Source: Methanosarcina vacuolata Z-761 (GTDB taxonomy: Archaea; Halobacteriota; Methanosarcinia; Methanosarcinales; Methanosarcinaceae). Taken from it: a DNA stretch of 64,000 nt. A program made the position numbers and the translations under genes. Within the stretch, counting starts at the first letter, position 1; each line of letters begins with the position of its first letter. The notes below the pieces were generated by a model. That model ran no database searches, was not told the origin of the DNA, and saw only the letters and a list, made by a program, of their open reading frames with translations. This document shows, in pieces, positions 8,219 through 16,225 of this stretch. The stretch spans positions 868,001 through 932,000 of the forward strand of contig NZ_CP009520.1 of assembly GCF_000969905.1 (NCBI RefSeq), in the 5' to 3' direction.

Positions 8219-8401
8219 TCTTAGCCTCACAATAATCCATTCATCAATGACTTCTTCCAGGTTTCTGCGGCATTCTTCAAGTGTCTTGCCTGTAGCTCAT
8301 ACACCCTCAAGTTCGGGAACTTCTCCATAATAAGGTTCTTCATCATCTATTATTTCGTGTTTTGCCCTTTTAAGAGCCGTGTGGATATATTGTATAAGCA
8401 T
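8219..8401 (-). pseudogene. hicB: decayed hicB duplicate (nonsense mutation)
   Basis: This stretch is a near-copy of the intact hicB at 3971-4222, starting from the corresponding ATG at 8401 and retaining most of the antitoxin sequence. The Trp codon of the VWATGK motif has become TGA (8297-8299), and the 3' end breaks off near 8219. The promoter-side sequence upstream of the ATG is also conserved. No hicA partner remains. It shows that cassettes in this region duplicate and decay. Confidence 0.75.
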
Positions 8402-8519
8402 GATATTTTCCTTTCTGAACTCTTAGGTATTTAGTTTTATGCTGTCTAGAGCTTATATAGATTCTGCGGACTGGAGGGTTAAGTTTTTGACTCTTGGTAA
8501 AACCGATGAAGAAATGAGT

Positions 8520-8745
8520 GAAATTATGCAAAAATTGCAGGTTTTCATAACTCGTTTCTTAACAAACGTGTTCGGGGAAGATTTCAGCAGTCCGCCGGCC
8601 GGAAAAAATATTAAAACTGAAATGAACGTGAAGAGAAGATTACTTAAATTGGAAAGTTCTCCCCAGAAGGAAAAGATAACTTCTAGCAAAAAGGCCCTGC
8701 GCAGGGCTCCTTATAAACTCTTTGGAATCTTCAAAGTTCACGAGC
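8520..8745 (+). repeat. 205-bp family repeat, array R7 (1 core)
   Basis: One core near 8605 (a shortened TATA, AAAAATATTAAAA) followed by the three-hairpin part, with hairpin GCCCTGCGCAGGGC near 8693. Open frames on both strands here are repeat-derived. Confidence 0.82.
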
Positions 8746-8874
8746 TTATAACTATTCAGGCAGCCTTCTAAGGCTCCAAACTTTTTCCACGAGAAAGTTT
8801 CTATATCTAATTGATGATGTCAATTACAGTTACAAACTTATGGATAAAATAAATCAAATTAGGAGTGGATAAAA

Positions 8875-9222
8875 ATGGCAATTAAAGAAACTGATTTCAG
8901 TCGATTAAATGAAAAACTGGTTGATAATCCATCTGCAAAATTCTTCATTTGTATGCGGAATATTCCTGCGTATGTAAAGAATGACCAGATCATGGAATGC
9001 CCTGTACTCTCGCCCAGTAATAAGCTGGCAAATAATTATAGACTAGGTTTAATAGACCCCTGTCTATTTTATACGAACTATTATAATGAACTGAAAAGTC
9101 CAATTTGTCAAGAATTAATGAAATCTATACTGAGTATATCTAAAAACTACGATATTTATATTGTAAATATTAATAAAGACGCAAGGTTATTATTGTTGGA
9201 CATATTAAAAAATATAAAATAA
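8875..9222 (+). CDS. small hypothetical protein, weakly DUF488-like
   Basis: A 115-residue protein with a good ribosome-binding site (GGAGTG, 7 bp before the ATG) and clear coding character. The run CPVLSPSNKLANNYRLGLID followed by FYTNYYNELKSP and a C-terminal strand-helix (YDIYIVNINKDARLLLLDIL) resembles DUF488-type proteins (LSPxxxLxxxYrxGxIdwxxYxxxYxxEL), but the terminal Cys/His motif of that family is replaced by NKDAR. It stands alone between two repeat arrays. No function is assigned. Confidence 0.6.
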   Translation: MAIKETDFSRLNEKLVDNPSAKFFICMRNIPAYVKNDQIMECPVLSPSNKLANNYRLGLIDPCLFYTNYYNELKSPICQELMKSILSISKNYDIYIVNINKDARLLLLDILKNIK

Positions 9223-9227
9223 TTTTG

Positions 9228-9790
9228 CTTGTTGCTGAATAAGTGTAACCCCTTCCAAGTTATCTGAGTTGTTACTTATTTTCTTAATAAAGGTATTAGG
9301 GGAATATTCAAACAGATCCTCGGCAGAATAAATATATTTTAACTGAGTTGAACGTGAAGAAGGGTCCACTTCAATCACAAAATCCCCAAAAAGCAAAAGT
9401 AAAAGATCACTTTTATAAAAAAGGCCCTGCAAAGGGCTCCTTCAAAATCTGCAAAAAATCATGGGCTTTTCGAGTTTTATTTTTCTGAACCTTGTCTCAA
9501 CAAACGTGTTCGGGATCGATTTCAGCAAACCAATGGCAGGAAAAATATATTAAAACTGAATTGAACGTGAAGAAGTTACTTAAATTGGAAAGTTCTCCCC
9601 AAAAAGGAAAATATCACTTTTTTCAAAAAGGCCCTGCGGCGGGCTCTTTCTAGACTTCGTTTGAATTTGCAAAAACTACGGGTTTCTAATTTCCTTGATT
9701 TCTATAAACGTACTCGGGGAAGATTTCAACAGACAGCCGGCTGGAAAAATATATTAAAACTGAATTGAATGTGAAGAGACGTTCACTTTC
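9228..9790 (+). repeat. 205-bp family repeat, array R8 (3 tandem cores)
   Basis: Cores lie near 9331, 9542 and 9750, with a period of about 209 bp. Hairpins lie near 9424 (GCCCTGCAAAGGGC) and 9630 (GCCCTGCGGCGGGC). The third core puts a TATA-like box about 115 bp before the mntA ATG in the same direction, so it may drive mntA-hepT. Confidence 0.85.
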
Positions 9791-9866
9791 CCTCTTAGTA
9801 ATTATAAATACTACAACTGCAAAATACTATGTTATCTCAAAAAGGAACCAAATAGAGCCTGAAAAA

Positions 9867-10172
9867 ATGCCGGAAAACCGAAAAGAAGCTGACATTTATA
9901 TTCGGAAACTCCATGAGATGCTGCCTGAGCTTAAAGAAAAGTACCACGTCAGTTACATGGGAATTTTTGGGTCTTACGTAAGGGGAGAGCAAAAATCAGA
10001 AAGTGATCTGGACATACTCGTTGAGTTCAGCAAGACCCCTACTATTTTTAAATTTGTCAATCTTGAAAACTACCTTTCAGATGCTCTGGGTATTAAGGTA
10101 GACCTTGTTATGAAAGATGCGCTGAAGCCGAATATAGGCAAACATATCCTGAGTGAAGTTGAAGCTGTTTGA
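9867..10172 (+). CDS. mntA: MntA-type minimal nucleotidyltransferase antitoxin
   Basis: A 101-residue MNT-fold protein. GIFGSYVRGEQKSESDLDILVEF is the GSxxRGxxxxxSDxDxxV nucleotidyltransferase signature; the two Asp residues coordinate metal. MntA antitoxins adenylylate the HEPN toxin to silence it. The frame extends upstream to 9765, but that part lies in the repeat, so the ATG at 9867 before PENRKEADIYIRK is preferred. The downstream hepT is broken. Confidence 0.85.
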   Translation: MPENRKEADIYIRKLHEMLPELKEKYHVSYMGIFGSYVRGEQKSESDLDILVEFSKTPTIFKFVNLENYLSDALGIKVDLVMKDALKPNIGKHILSEVEAV

Positions 10173-10178
10173 AGAGGG

Positions 10179-10521
10179 ATTAAAATTCGTGAAGTAAAAG
10201 ACTATATCCAGGATATCTATGATGCAATGGAAGCAGCAGAAGAATTTATCAACGGCTGGACATTTGAAGAATTTGCCGAAGATCGTAAAACGCAGTTTGC
10301 AGTAGTTAGGGCTCTAGAGATCGTTGGCGAAGCAACAAAGAATGTCCCATTTTGATATACGTGAAAAATATCCCTCCGTTCCCTGGAAAGATCTGGCAGG
10401 GATACGAGACAAATTGATTCATGCTTACTTCGGAGTGAACCTTAAAGTAGTCTGGTTATCCGTTAAAGAGGGTATTCCCGAAGCAAAGCCGGATATCAAA
10501 CGTATATTGGATAAGATGTAA
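10179..10521 (+). pseudogene. hepT: HepT-type HEPN toxin, frameshifted and start-less
   Basis: Two reading-frame pieces together give a full HEPN toxin (DUF86): IREVKDYIQDIYDAMEAAEEF... up to GEATKNVPF, then DIREKYPSVPWKDLAGIRDKLIHAYFG to the end. The RxxxxH catalytic motif (RDKLIH) is kept. A T-run near 10352-10359 has one T too many, creating an in-frame TGA. At the expected start, ATT (10179) stands where ATG would be, with GAGGG just upstream. HEPN toxins cleave RNA; loss here leaves the antitoxin alone. Confidence 0.75.
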
Positions 10522-10524
10522 ATG

Positions 10525-10712
10525 GTCATAAAAACTTTCCTCAAAAGGAAAAGATCACTTTTATCAAAAAGGCCCTGCGATGGGCTACTTCTAAACTTCT
10601 TTTGAATCCATAAAATTCGCGGGTTTTTGATTTCATTTTGATTTTACAAAAGTATTCGGGGAAGATTCCAGTGTCTGCCTGCCGAATAAATATACTTTAA
10701 CTGAAGGGATAT
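10525..10712 (+). repeat. 205-bp family repeat, array R9 (1 core)
   Basis: The hairpin half begins 3 bp after the hepT stop codon. Hairpin GCCCTGCGATGGGC lies near 10571, and the core with TATA-like AAATATACTTT near 10689. It is followed by the fic promoter region. Confidence 0.82.
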
Positions 10713-10726
10713 AAACAAGAACTAGT

Positions 10727-10814
10727 TATATCGGATAACTCTAAAAATTGCCGATACCGATATATCTCAGAGAGTACATATCGGATACATCAAATTATGA
10801 CACATACCGATACA
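10727..10814 (+). promoter_or_regulatory. fic: candidate operator cluster of the fic gene
   Basis: The hexamer TATCGG or its complement CCGATA occurs five times in 90 bp (near 10729, 10751, 10757, 10779 and 10807), arranged as direct and inverted copies such as GCCGATACCGATATAT and ACATATCGGATACAT. The last copy is inside the coding start. This looks like a binding site array for an autoregulator. Confidence 0.5.
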
Positions 10815-11729
10815 CCCCTGATTCAAGAAGAACTTCTTGCACGAATAAATGAAAAAATGAAGCAGTTTAACCTCATGCGGCCCATTCCTGTAGACGCTTT
10901 AGCAAGGCTACATGAAGAAATGAGGCTGGTTCATACCTATCACTCCAATGCAATAGAAGGAAATACACTAACACTTCAGGAGACAAAACTTGTTCTGGAA
11001 GAAGGGCTAACGATTGGCGGAAAATCGCTTAGAGAACATCTTGAAGCGAGCAACAATGCAAAAGCTTTTGATCGAATGGAAGAGTTGGCAAAGAAGAAAC
11101 TTGCAATAGACCATGTCACAATTCAGGAGATTCACGAAATCGTTACCCGGGGTATACTTGAGGACGCCGGAAAGTACCGCACAAGAAATGTGAGAATAGC
11201 AGGTGCAGTAAAGACTCCCCCCGACTGGTCAAAGATAGTTAAACTAATGGATGAACTTATTGAAATGATAACTGAAAGCAAAGAACATCCAATTGAAACA
11301 GCTTCCTTCCTGCATCACAGGTTTGTTGAAATTCATCCTTTCATTGACGGAAACGGCCGAGTGGCCCGGCTTCTCACAAATCTGTATTTGATGGCAAGAG
11401 ATTATCCTCCTGTCATACTCAAAAAAGAGGATAGAGGAAAATATTACAAATCCCTTAGAGCCGCAGATTCTGGAAACCTGGAACAATTTGCCAATTTCAT
11501 TGCAAGAGCTGTGGATGAAAACATGACCCTATATCTCTCCATTTCAGGAGGAAACGATGAACTTTTACCTCTAAGAGAACTTGCTATAGAAACTCCTTAT
11601 TCTCAGGAATATCTTAGCCTGCGAGCTAGACAGGGGCTCCTGGATGCAGTAAAAATAGGAAAAACATGGCATAGTTCAAAACGTGCAATTGAGCAATATC
11701 TATCGGAGCATGGGAAAAAGGATGTTTAA
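10797..11729 (+). CDS. fic: Fic family AMP-transferase with C-terminal winged-helix-like domain
   Basis: A 310-residue Fic protein. The inhibitory helix is N-terminal (HSNAIEGN, residues 49-56, the S/TxxxE(G/N) motif), and the catalytic loop is HPFIDGNGRVAR at 180-191, matching HxFxDGNGRxxR with catalytic His180. Fic enzymes transfer AMP from ATP to hydroxyl side chains of targets; the built-in inhibitory motif makes this the self-contained class. The C-terminal 55 residues (TPYSQEYLSLRARQG, then a strand and YL) look like an HTH/excisionase-type domain, which fits autoregulation through the TATCGG sites upstream. The stop codon is formed at the junction with repeat R10. Confidence 0.9.
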   Translation: MTHTDTPLIQEELLARINEKMKQFNLMRPIPVDALARLHEEMRLVHTYHSNAIEGNTLTLQETKLVLEEGLTIGGKSLREHLEASNNAKAFDRMEELAKKKLAIDHVTIQEIHEIVTRGILEDAGKYRTRNVRIAGAVKTPPDWSKIVKLMDELIEMITESKEHPIETASFLHHRFVEIHPFIDGNGRVARLLTNLYLMARDYPPVILKKEDRGKYYKSLRAADSGNLEQFANFIARAVDENMTLYLSISGGNDELLPLRELAIETPYSQEYLSLRARQGLLDAVKIGKTWHSSKRAIEQYLSEHGKKDV

Positions 11730-11945
11730 TTTCACTTTTCCTACCAATTGTATTCGGGGAAGATTTCAGCAAACCGCCGGCAGAAAAATATATTAAAACT
11801 GAATTGAACGTGACGAAAAGGTTACTTTCAATCAGAAAGTCCCTCCCCAAAAAGGAAAGATCACGTTGAGCAAAAAACTCTTCAGAGGGGTTTTTTAAAT
11901 TCATTTTAAATCTGCAAAAATAACAGATTTTAGAAAAACTTTCCA
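11728..11945 (+). repeat. 205-bp family repeat, array R10 (1 core)
   Basis: The left half begins exactly at the fic stop (ttTAAtttcactttt matches the family's tttcaatttcactttt). The core is near 11787, and a variant hairpin near 11875-11897 has a different stem (CTC-TTCA-GAG flanked by A and T tracts). In this copy the first hairpin reads GTGAC/GTTAC, a paired change from GTGAA/TTCAC. Confidence 0.82.
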
Positions 11946-12032
11946 CTGCCAACAACAGCTAAAAATTCTACAGTGTCAACGGTTTAAAATACCAGATTTA
12001 CAATTCATAACGAATGTTGAGGACTGTGAATC

Positions 12033-12365
12033 ATGCTGAAAAAGGAAGAATGGTTATTGATACAAGTGTTGCATTCACAAGGCTTCTGTATCAGTGAAAT
12101 CGCCAGACAAATAGATCACGATAGGAAAACTGTAAGGAAATATCTCAACCTTAAAACGGCGCCCGAATCTTGCAAACGTCCAACAAGACCCAGTAAACTT
12201 GACCCATATAAACCTTACATACTCAAAAGGATTAATGAAGGTCCCTGTGCCTCTGCTTGTCTCTATCTTGAAATCCAGAATATGGGCTTTGATGGAGGAA
12301 AAACTATAGTTAAGGATTTTATAAGAAAAGCCAAACTAGATGAAATACCTGGATTACTCCGCTAA
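12033..12365 (+). pseudogene. istA: truncated IS21-type transposase IstA, copy 2
   Basis: A 110-residue fragment closely similar to the one at 2899: HTH region GFCISEIARQIDHDRKTVRKYL, RPSKLDPYKPYI and a C-terminal VKDFIRKAKL. The catalytic DDE domain and the istB partner are missing. The frame itself is intact and has an ATG, so a short DNA-binding protein could still be made. Two copies with the same end point suggest spread as a truncated unit. Confidence 0.72.
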
Positions 12366-12384
12366 GAGCTAAAATAAACCTTTT

Positions 12385-12545
12385 TGGACCTTCAAAGGGC
12401 TATTTTTAAACACATTTATATCTCGAAAACTCAGATTTTTAATTTCCCAATATCTACAAACGTACTCGGGGAAGATTTCAGTAGCTTACTAGCCCAGTAG
12501 CTTACCCGCCTGAAAAATATATTAAAACTGAATAAACGTGATAAG
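12385..12545 (+). repeat. 205-bp family repeat, array R11 (1 core)
   Basis: The core lies near 12520. It has an insertion: a short duplicated segment with TAGCTTAC twice (near 12482-12503) replaces the usual GCCGGC block. The preceding hairpin is degraded. Confidence 0.75.
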
Positions 12546-12640
12546 TAGTTAACTTAAAAAGCATATCCAGAATCTATGTGAATTTTAAAAAAGTGGAAAA
12601 GAAATAAGTGTTGATGCAAACTTAATTGCAGAAATAACAC

Positions 12641-12826
12641 TTAGTATCTGCGGTTTTCTCTGGGTGTCCTGTGGTTAGGAAGACATTCTCTACAGTAAAC
12701 CGGTCTTTCTGGATCAGGTTTGAAAGGCACTTCGGTTTCAGCACCGCAATCAGAACAGGTTGTCTTGTGCATTTCTCTGGGAGCGCCGAAATTGTTTCCT
12801 CTAAAGTTTCTGTCATTAAAAGCCAT
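12641..12826 (-). CDS. CxxC-x17-CxxC zinc-binding small protein, paralogue 2
   Basis: A 61-residue near-copy of the protein at 6836-7024: the same MAFNDRNFRGN head and CSDC/CREC pair with 17 residues between, ending in RTPRENRRY. Downstream DNA is also shared with copy 1, so the gene, leader and trailer duplicated as one block. The ribosome-binding site is AGGTGAAA. Confidence 0.82.
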   Translation of the reverse strand: MAFNDRNFRGNNFGAPREMHKTTCSDCGAETEVPFKPDPERPVYCRECLPNHRTPRENRRY

Positions 12827-12985
12827 TTTTGTTTCACCTTTGTTTTAGTTTTTGTTAATTGTTTAAAATAAGATTGTATAGAACTCTTTGTTTAAAATCA
12901 AAAATTGGTTTTTAACAACAGATGGTTATACGGATCTTTATTTGTCAACATATGTACATCAAGCTTAAAATATATAAATCTATCT
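12827..12985 (-). promoter_or_regulatory. conserved long 5' leader and promoter of CxxC gene 2
   Basis: Same layout as in copy 1: TATA-like tatatatt near 12970-12983, a leader of about 119 nt, and the A/T hairpin at 12891-12914 with one mismatch in the stem. Confidence 0.55.
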
Positions 12986-13148
12986 ATGAAAAACTGAAAC
13001 CATACTTTCTCAAATGAGAAAATACCTTCTGTCCAGGGCTTACGGAACAAATAAAAGTGACCAAGATATGGATTTCAGGCATCTTTTTTCAGATACCTTT
13101 ATTTCAGTTACCTATCTTATGCTAGGCATCTTATTCGATAATTTCAAA

Positions 13149-13502
13149 TCAGTACTTAATGTAGCCTTTACGTTCAAGCCATTCTACCTGGGGCCTTGTG
13201 TATTTCCAGGCTATTTCAGCTTTAGAGTCCTGTACTTCCCAGGGATTGGCTATGACAATATCGCCTTCATGAATCCACATTCTCTTCTTTTTAGAGCCAG
13301 GGATTCTGCCCATGCGGACAACTCCATCCATACACTGAAGCGTTACCCTTTTCGAGCCAAGTAAACTTGATACTGTTGCCAGGACTTCATTTCTGTCCTT
13401 GCGGGGAATTCTTACCCTAGATACTTCAGGGTTATCTCCTGAGTTTACGGGCTTTGTCGATCCTGATCTTCGTTTTCTAATAGTGCTTCTGTAATTAGCC
13501 AG
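13149..13502 (-). CDS. translation initiation factor aIF1A paralogue with CTG start
   Basis: The minus-strand frame gives a full-length (117 aa) archaeal IF1A, the OB-fold factor that promotes mRNA scanning and tRNA placement on the 30S subunit. Visible parts are [14 protein letters not shown] at the N-terminus, [58 protein letters not shown] and a [10 protein letters not shown] end. The position of the expected initiator Met is CTG at 13500-13502, 7 nt after a strong GAGGAGG, so CTG initiation is likely; the next ATG (13331) would lose half the fold. It lies between two CxxC genes, away from any ribosomal operon. Confidence 0.82.
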   Translation of the reverse strand: MANYRSTIRKRRSGSTKPVNSGDNPEVSRVRIPRKDRNEVLATVSSLLGSKRVTLQCMDGVVRMGRIPGSKKKRMWIHEGDIVIANPWEVQDSKAEIAWKYTRPQVEWLERKGYIKY

Positions 13503-13750
13503 GTTAATTCCTCCTCGATAATCTTTGATTGATTTCTATATAAGTTGAGTTAAAAACTGATAAGTTGAAAATTAAATAATTAGCACCAATTATTATTCTC
13601 GATGCTGTTTTGTTCCTTCTTTTTCCTGCTCCACTAGTGGAAATAAGTAAAGAAACAAAGAGAATAAACCAAAAAAACAAAAAGAAAAGATGAATCAGGT
13701 GTCAATGTAAAAGTTAATTACAAATTAATAACACCTGATGCAGATTATCC

Positions 13751-13933
13751 TTAGAATTTTCTGTGGTTAGGAAGACAGTCCCTGCAGTATACTGGCCTGC
13801 CTTCGGTGGGTTTGAAAGGTACTTCGGTCTCAACACCGCAATCAGAACAGGTCACTTTTGTCATTTCCCTTGGTCCGCTGTTACCACGGAAACCTCTGGA
13901 ATTTCCCCTGAAATTTCTGTCATTAAAAGCCAT
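13751..13933 (-). CDS. CxxC-x17-CxxC zinc-binding small protein, paralogue 3
   Basis: 60 residues, the most diverged of the three: the head has a duplicated RGN/RGF motif (NFRGNSRGFRGNSG), the zinc unit is CSDC-x17-CRDC, and the C-terminal basic tail is shorter (LPNHRKF). The long leader is still conserved. The head's RG repeats suggest RNA contact. Confidence 0.82.
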   Translation of the reverse strand: MAFNDRNFRGNSRGFRGNSGPREMTKVTCSDCGVETEVPFKPTEGRPVYCRDCLPNHRKF

Positions 13934-14090
13934 TTTCGTTTCACCTCCGCTCTAGCGGATAGTCAATAGTTTAAAAACAAGATTGTATAGACCCTTAAAT
14001 TAAAAAACAAAAATTGGTTTTTAATAACAGATTATACGTCTCTTTATTTTCAACACATATACTAGATAGTCAAATTATATAAATACACCT
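13934..14090 (-). promoter_or_regulatory. conserved long 5' leader and promoter of CxxC gene 3
   Basis: TATA-like tatttatataat near 14073-14086, leader of about 117 nt, with the same TTAAAAAC...GTTTTTAA hairpin (about 14000-14024). Adjacent to the ATG it differs: a small GC hairpin CCGCTCTAGCGG (13948-13959) replaces the A/T-rich stretch seen in the other copies. Confidence 0.55.
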
Positions 14091-14194
14091 ATAGAAAAGT
14101 AAATGCACTCTTTCAAGTGTGAGATAACTTTACAATCAAAGTTGTAAAATGTGTATAAATAACTGAAATTCTGATTCCGGCTATTATCGGTTAA

Positions 14195-14345
14195 GTAAAA
14201 CTTATAGGCCCTACAACATGCTCCCTTTTAGATCCATATAATATCGAGTTTTCAGTTAATCACTTTTTCACCAAAGTTAGGGGAGATTTCAACAGAGACC
14301 ACAGACAGCAAAAATATATCAAAACTAAGTTTATCGTGGAGAAGA
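14195..14345 (+). repeat. 205-bp family repeat, array R12 (1 degenerate core)
   Basis: A weak copy: AAAAATATATCAAAACTAAG near 14311, with the GCCGGC block changed to acagacag. It is recognised by its spacing and flanking halves. Confidence 0.6.
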
Positions 14346-14410
14346 TTCCTTCTTTTGTATTAGGCGGTCCAGTTCGGATAGCTTTCCTTGATCCATAATT
14401 CACATTCATT

Positions 14411-14521
14411 GATCACCGGTTGAGGAATTCTCTTTCCCGGAAACTATCGATTTTTCATTAGAAGCCTGCCTTAAGTTTTTGCCTCTTTACATGAAATCGA
14501 TACCCTGTTCCAGTTCACAAT
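14411..14521. other. 110-bp scar shared with 55262-55372
   Basis: This piece matches the segment at 55.3 kb over about 110 bp, including the identical string atgaaatcgataccctgttcc. On the minus strand both copies can be read as a gene end (TGYRFH..KR.K.K.GF..KIDSF), with stop codons in this copy. It is probably the remnant of a mobile or repeated gene. Confidence 0.5.
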
Positions 14522-14624
14522 TTCTTAAAATATTTAATGCACAGTGAGGAAATTGACGCAATTTGTTCACGATTTCTCACTTAACCGAAGACGCATGAAT
14601 TCAAATTTAGTAGAATATAATCGG

Positions 14625-14830
14625 TTATCAGGTTTTCACTTCAAGCAGAAAAATCTCCCCCAAAGGGAAAGATCACTTTTATCAAAAAGGCCCTCTGGGG
14701 TGCTACTTCTAAACTCTTTTTAATTTAAAAAACTCGCGAGTTCTCAATTTTACTAATTTCACAACCATATTGGGGGAGATCAAAGAAACTGCCGACGGAA
14801 AAAATATATTTCAAATTAATTGTGAATGCT
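14625..14830 (+). repeat. 205-bp family repeat, array R13 (1 core)
   Basis: Hairpin 2 (CTCCCC...AAAGGGAAAG) near 14654, a degraded hairpin 3 (GGCCCTCTGGGGTGC) near 14688, and the core near 14800. Confidence 0.75.
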
Positions 14831-14899
14831 CCGGAAAATTAGATTAAAAACATGGAAAATCTATTTTCAATCCACTAACTTCAAAAAATTTAAAATTTT

Positions 14900-14953
14900 G
14901 GGAGGTGAACTGTGTTAGGGAAGTGAACTGTGTTAGGGAAGTGAACTGTGTTA
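14900..14953 (+). repeat. three tandem copies of an 18-bp unit
   Basis: GGGAAGTGAACTGTGTTA repeats three times (first copy with one change), ending one base before the stop codon of the flavoprotein gene. It looks like recent slippage. Confidence 0.8.
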
Positions 14954-14954
14954 A

Positions 14955-15677
14955 TCACTTCTCTAGTTCGTCCAGACACTGCTGGAAATACTGATTTACT
15001 ATCTGGATATACATCTCTTTTGGAAGGAGGTCACGACTTACAATATCAAGGGTTTCCTGTGACATTTTTTGTTCCTTTGCGAGCTGGCTGCCTGCCTCTT
15101 TTGCTGCTTCAAAAATATCATCTATAGGTGCACCTATTTCTAGCATACCAGGGATTGCTTCACCATGAGGGCGCAAAAGTGCCCCTGCAAATTCGGCCGA
15201 TGCGTTCTTGCAAAAGGCTTTCATAAACACAATCAAGGGGTCGAAATTCTCTTTTTCCCAGAAACCGCAGTTGGAAACAAGTACAAATTTGGGGACCTTA
15301 GTTTTCACACGCGCCGGATGGCGGCAATGTTCATCTCGCAGCTCAAAAAAAGGCTCTACTCTGGGTATCGTTCTATCAATCAAATTCTTCATTGGACCTG
15401 TGACCCCATCTACATAAAGTGGGGTAGCAAATACTATAACATCAGCGGCATCGATCCTGGGATATAATATGTTCATATCGTCATTTTGGTAACATTTACC
15501 CGGAGTCTTCAGCCAACAGTTTAACTCACCTGTGCAGGGATTGATATTTAGTTTCCTTGTATAAAACAATTCTACCTCCGCCCCTGCCTCTTTCATTCCT
15601 TCAAGAAAGGGATTTAATATCAAAGCCGTATTGCCTTTATCCATCCTAGGACTGGAATTTATTGCCAGAACTTTCAT
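14955..15677 (-). CDS. NADPH-dependent FMN reductase-like (iron-sulfur flavoprotein-related)
   Basis: A 240-residue flavodoxin-fold protein. The N-terminus MKVLAINSSPRMDKGNTA is the FMN phosphate-binding strand-loop of the WrbA/ISF group, with ATPLYVDGVTGPMKNLIDR as the second flavin-contact region. The segment NPCTGELNCW...GKC corresponds to the compact cysteine motif of methanogen iron-sulfur flavoproteins, but the CxxCxxC spacing is lost, so a 4Fe-4S cluster is doubtful. The start at 15677 is favoured by GGAGGAAATC just upstream; the longer frame to 15716 has no such site. It likely reduces quinones, nitro compounds or oxygen species. Confidence 0.8.
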   Translation of the reverse strand: MKVLAINSSPRMDKGNTALILNPFLEGMKEAGAEVELFYTRKLNINPCTGELNCWLKTPGKCYQNDDMNILYPRIDAADVIVFATPLYVDGVTGPMKNLIDRTIPRVEPFFELRDEHCRHPARVKTKVPKFVLVSNCGFWEKENFDPLIVFMKAFCKNASAEFAGALLRPHGEAIPGMLEIGAPIDDIFEAAKEAGSQLAKEQKMSQETLDIVSRDLLPKEMYIQIVNQYFQQCLDELEK

Positions 15678-15884
15678 ATGTGATTTCCTCCAATTTACCT
15701 TAACCACATTTAACAAGAAATGAGCTGATGTTTTGGTACGTCAAAAAGTAGTCCTTTAAAGCTTCTATTTTTTACATCACATTTTTCGGGTCTTACTAAA
15801 ATTAAAAAAGCTCCACTGATAAAATCTTACGTTAAACTATTAATTACATCCAAACATATAAATATATTTGAGAAACCACACTAA

Positions 15885-16095
15885 CCTGCATTAGCAATGA
15901 ATTGAACGTGAAGAATTTTAAATAAGAAAAAGATCACTTTTTCAAAAAGGCCCTGCGAAGGGCTCCTTCTAAACTCCTTTTATATTTACAAAAACTAAGG
16001 GCTTTCAATTTCGCTTTTCTAATCCTTTTCCTAACAAACGTATATGGGGGAGACTTAAGCAGACCGCCGGCAGGAAAAATATATTTTTTTAATAT
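15885..16095 (+). repeat. 205-bp family repeat, array R14 (1 core)
   Basis: It starts at the tail of a unit (tgaattgaacgtgaag, near 15898), has the clean hairpin GCCCTGCGAAGGGC near 15950, and ends with a full core at 16062-16090. The 200 bp before it (15678-15884) show only the flavoprotein promoter region. Confidence 0.85.
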
Positions 16096-16225
16096 GGCTG
16101 CAATGAATAAACTTTGAAGGCATCAAAAAGAGAGTTCAAAAGTTTCGATTTTACGTTCATCTTCAGGAAAAAGAGGCAAAAACTAATAGAAAAATTGAAA
16201 TTTACGGATATCTTTGCAAGTCAAG

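Noticed and set aside
8439-8771. 110-codon plus-strand frame
   Set aside because: Its second half is repeat R7 sequence; the first half has no ribosome-binding site or recognisable domain.
13014-13364. 116-codon plus-strand frame
   Set aside because: It is opposite the aIF1A gene, whose conserved sequence explains the openness.
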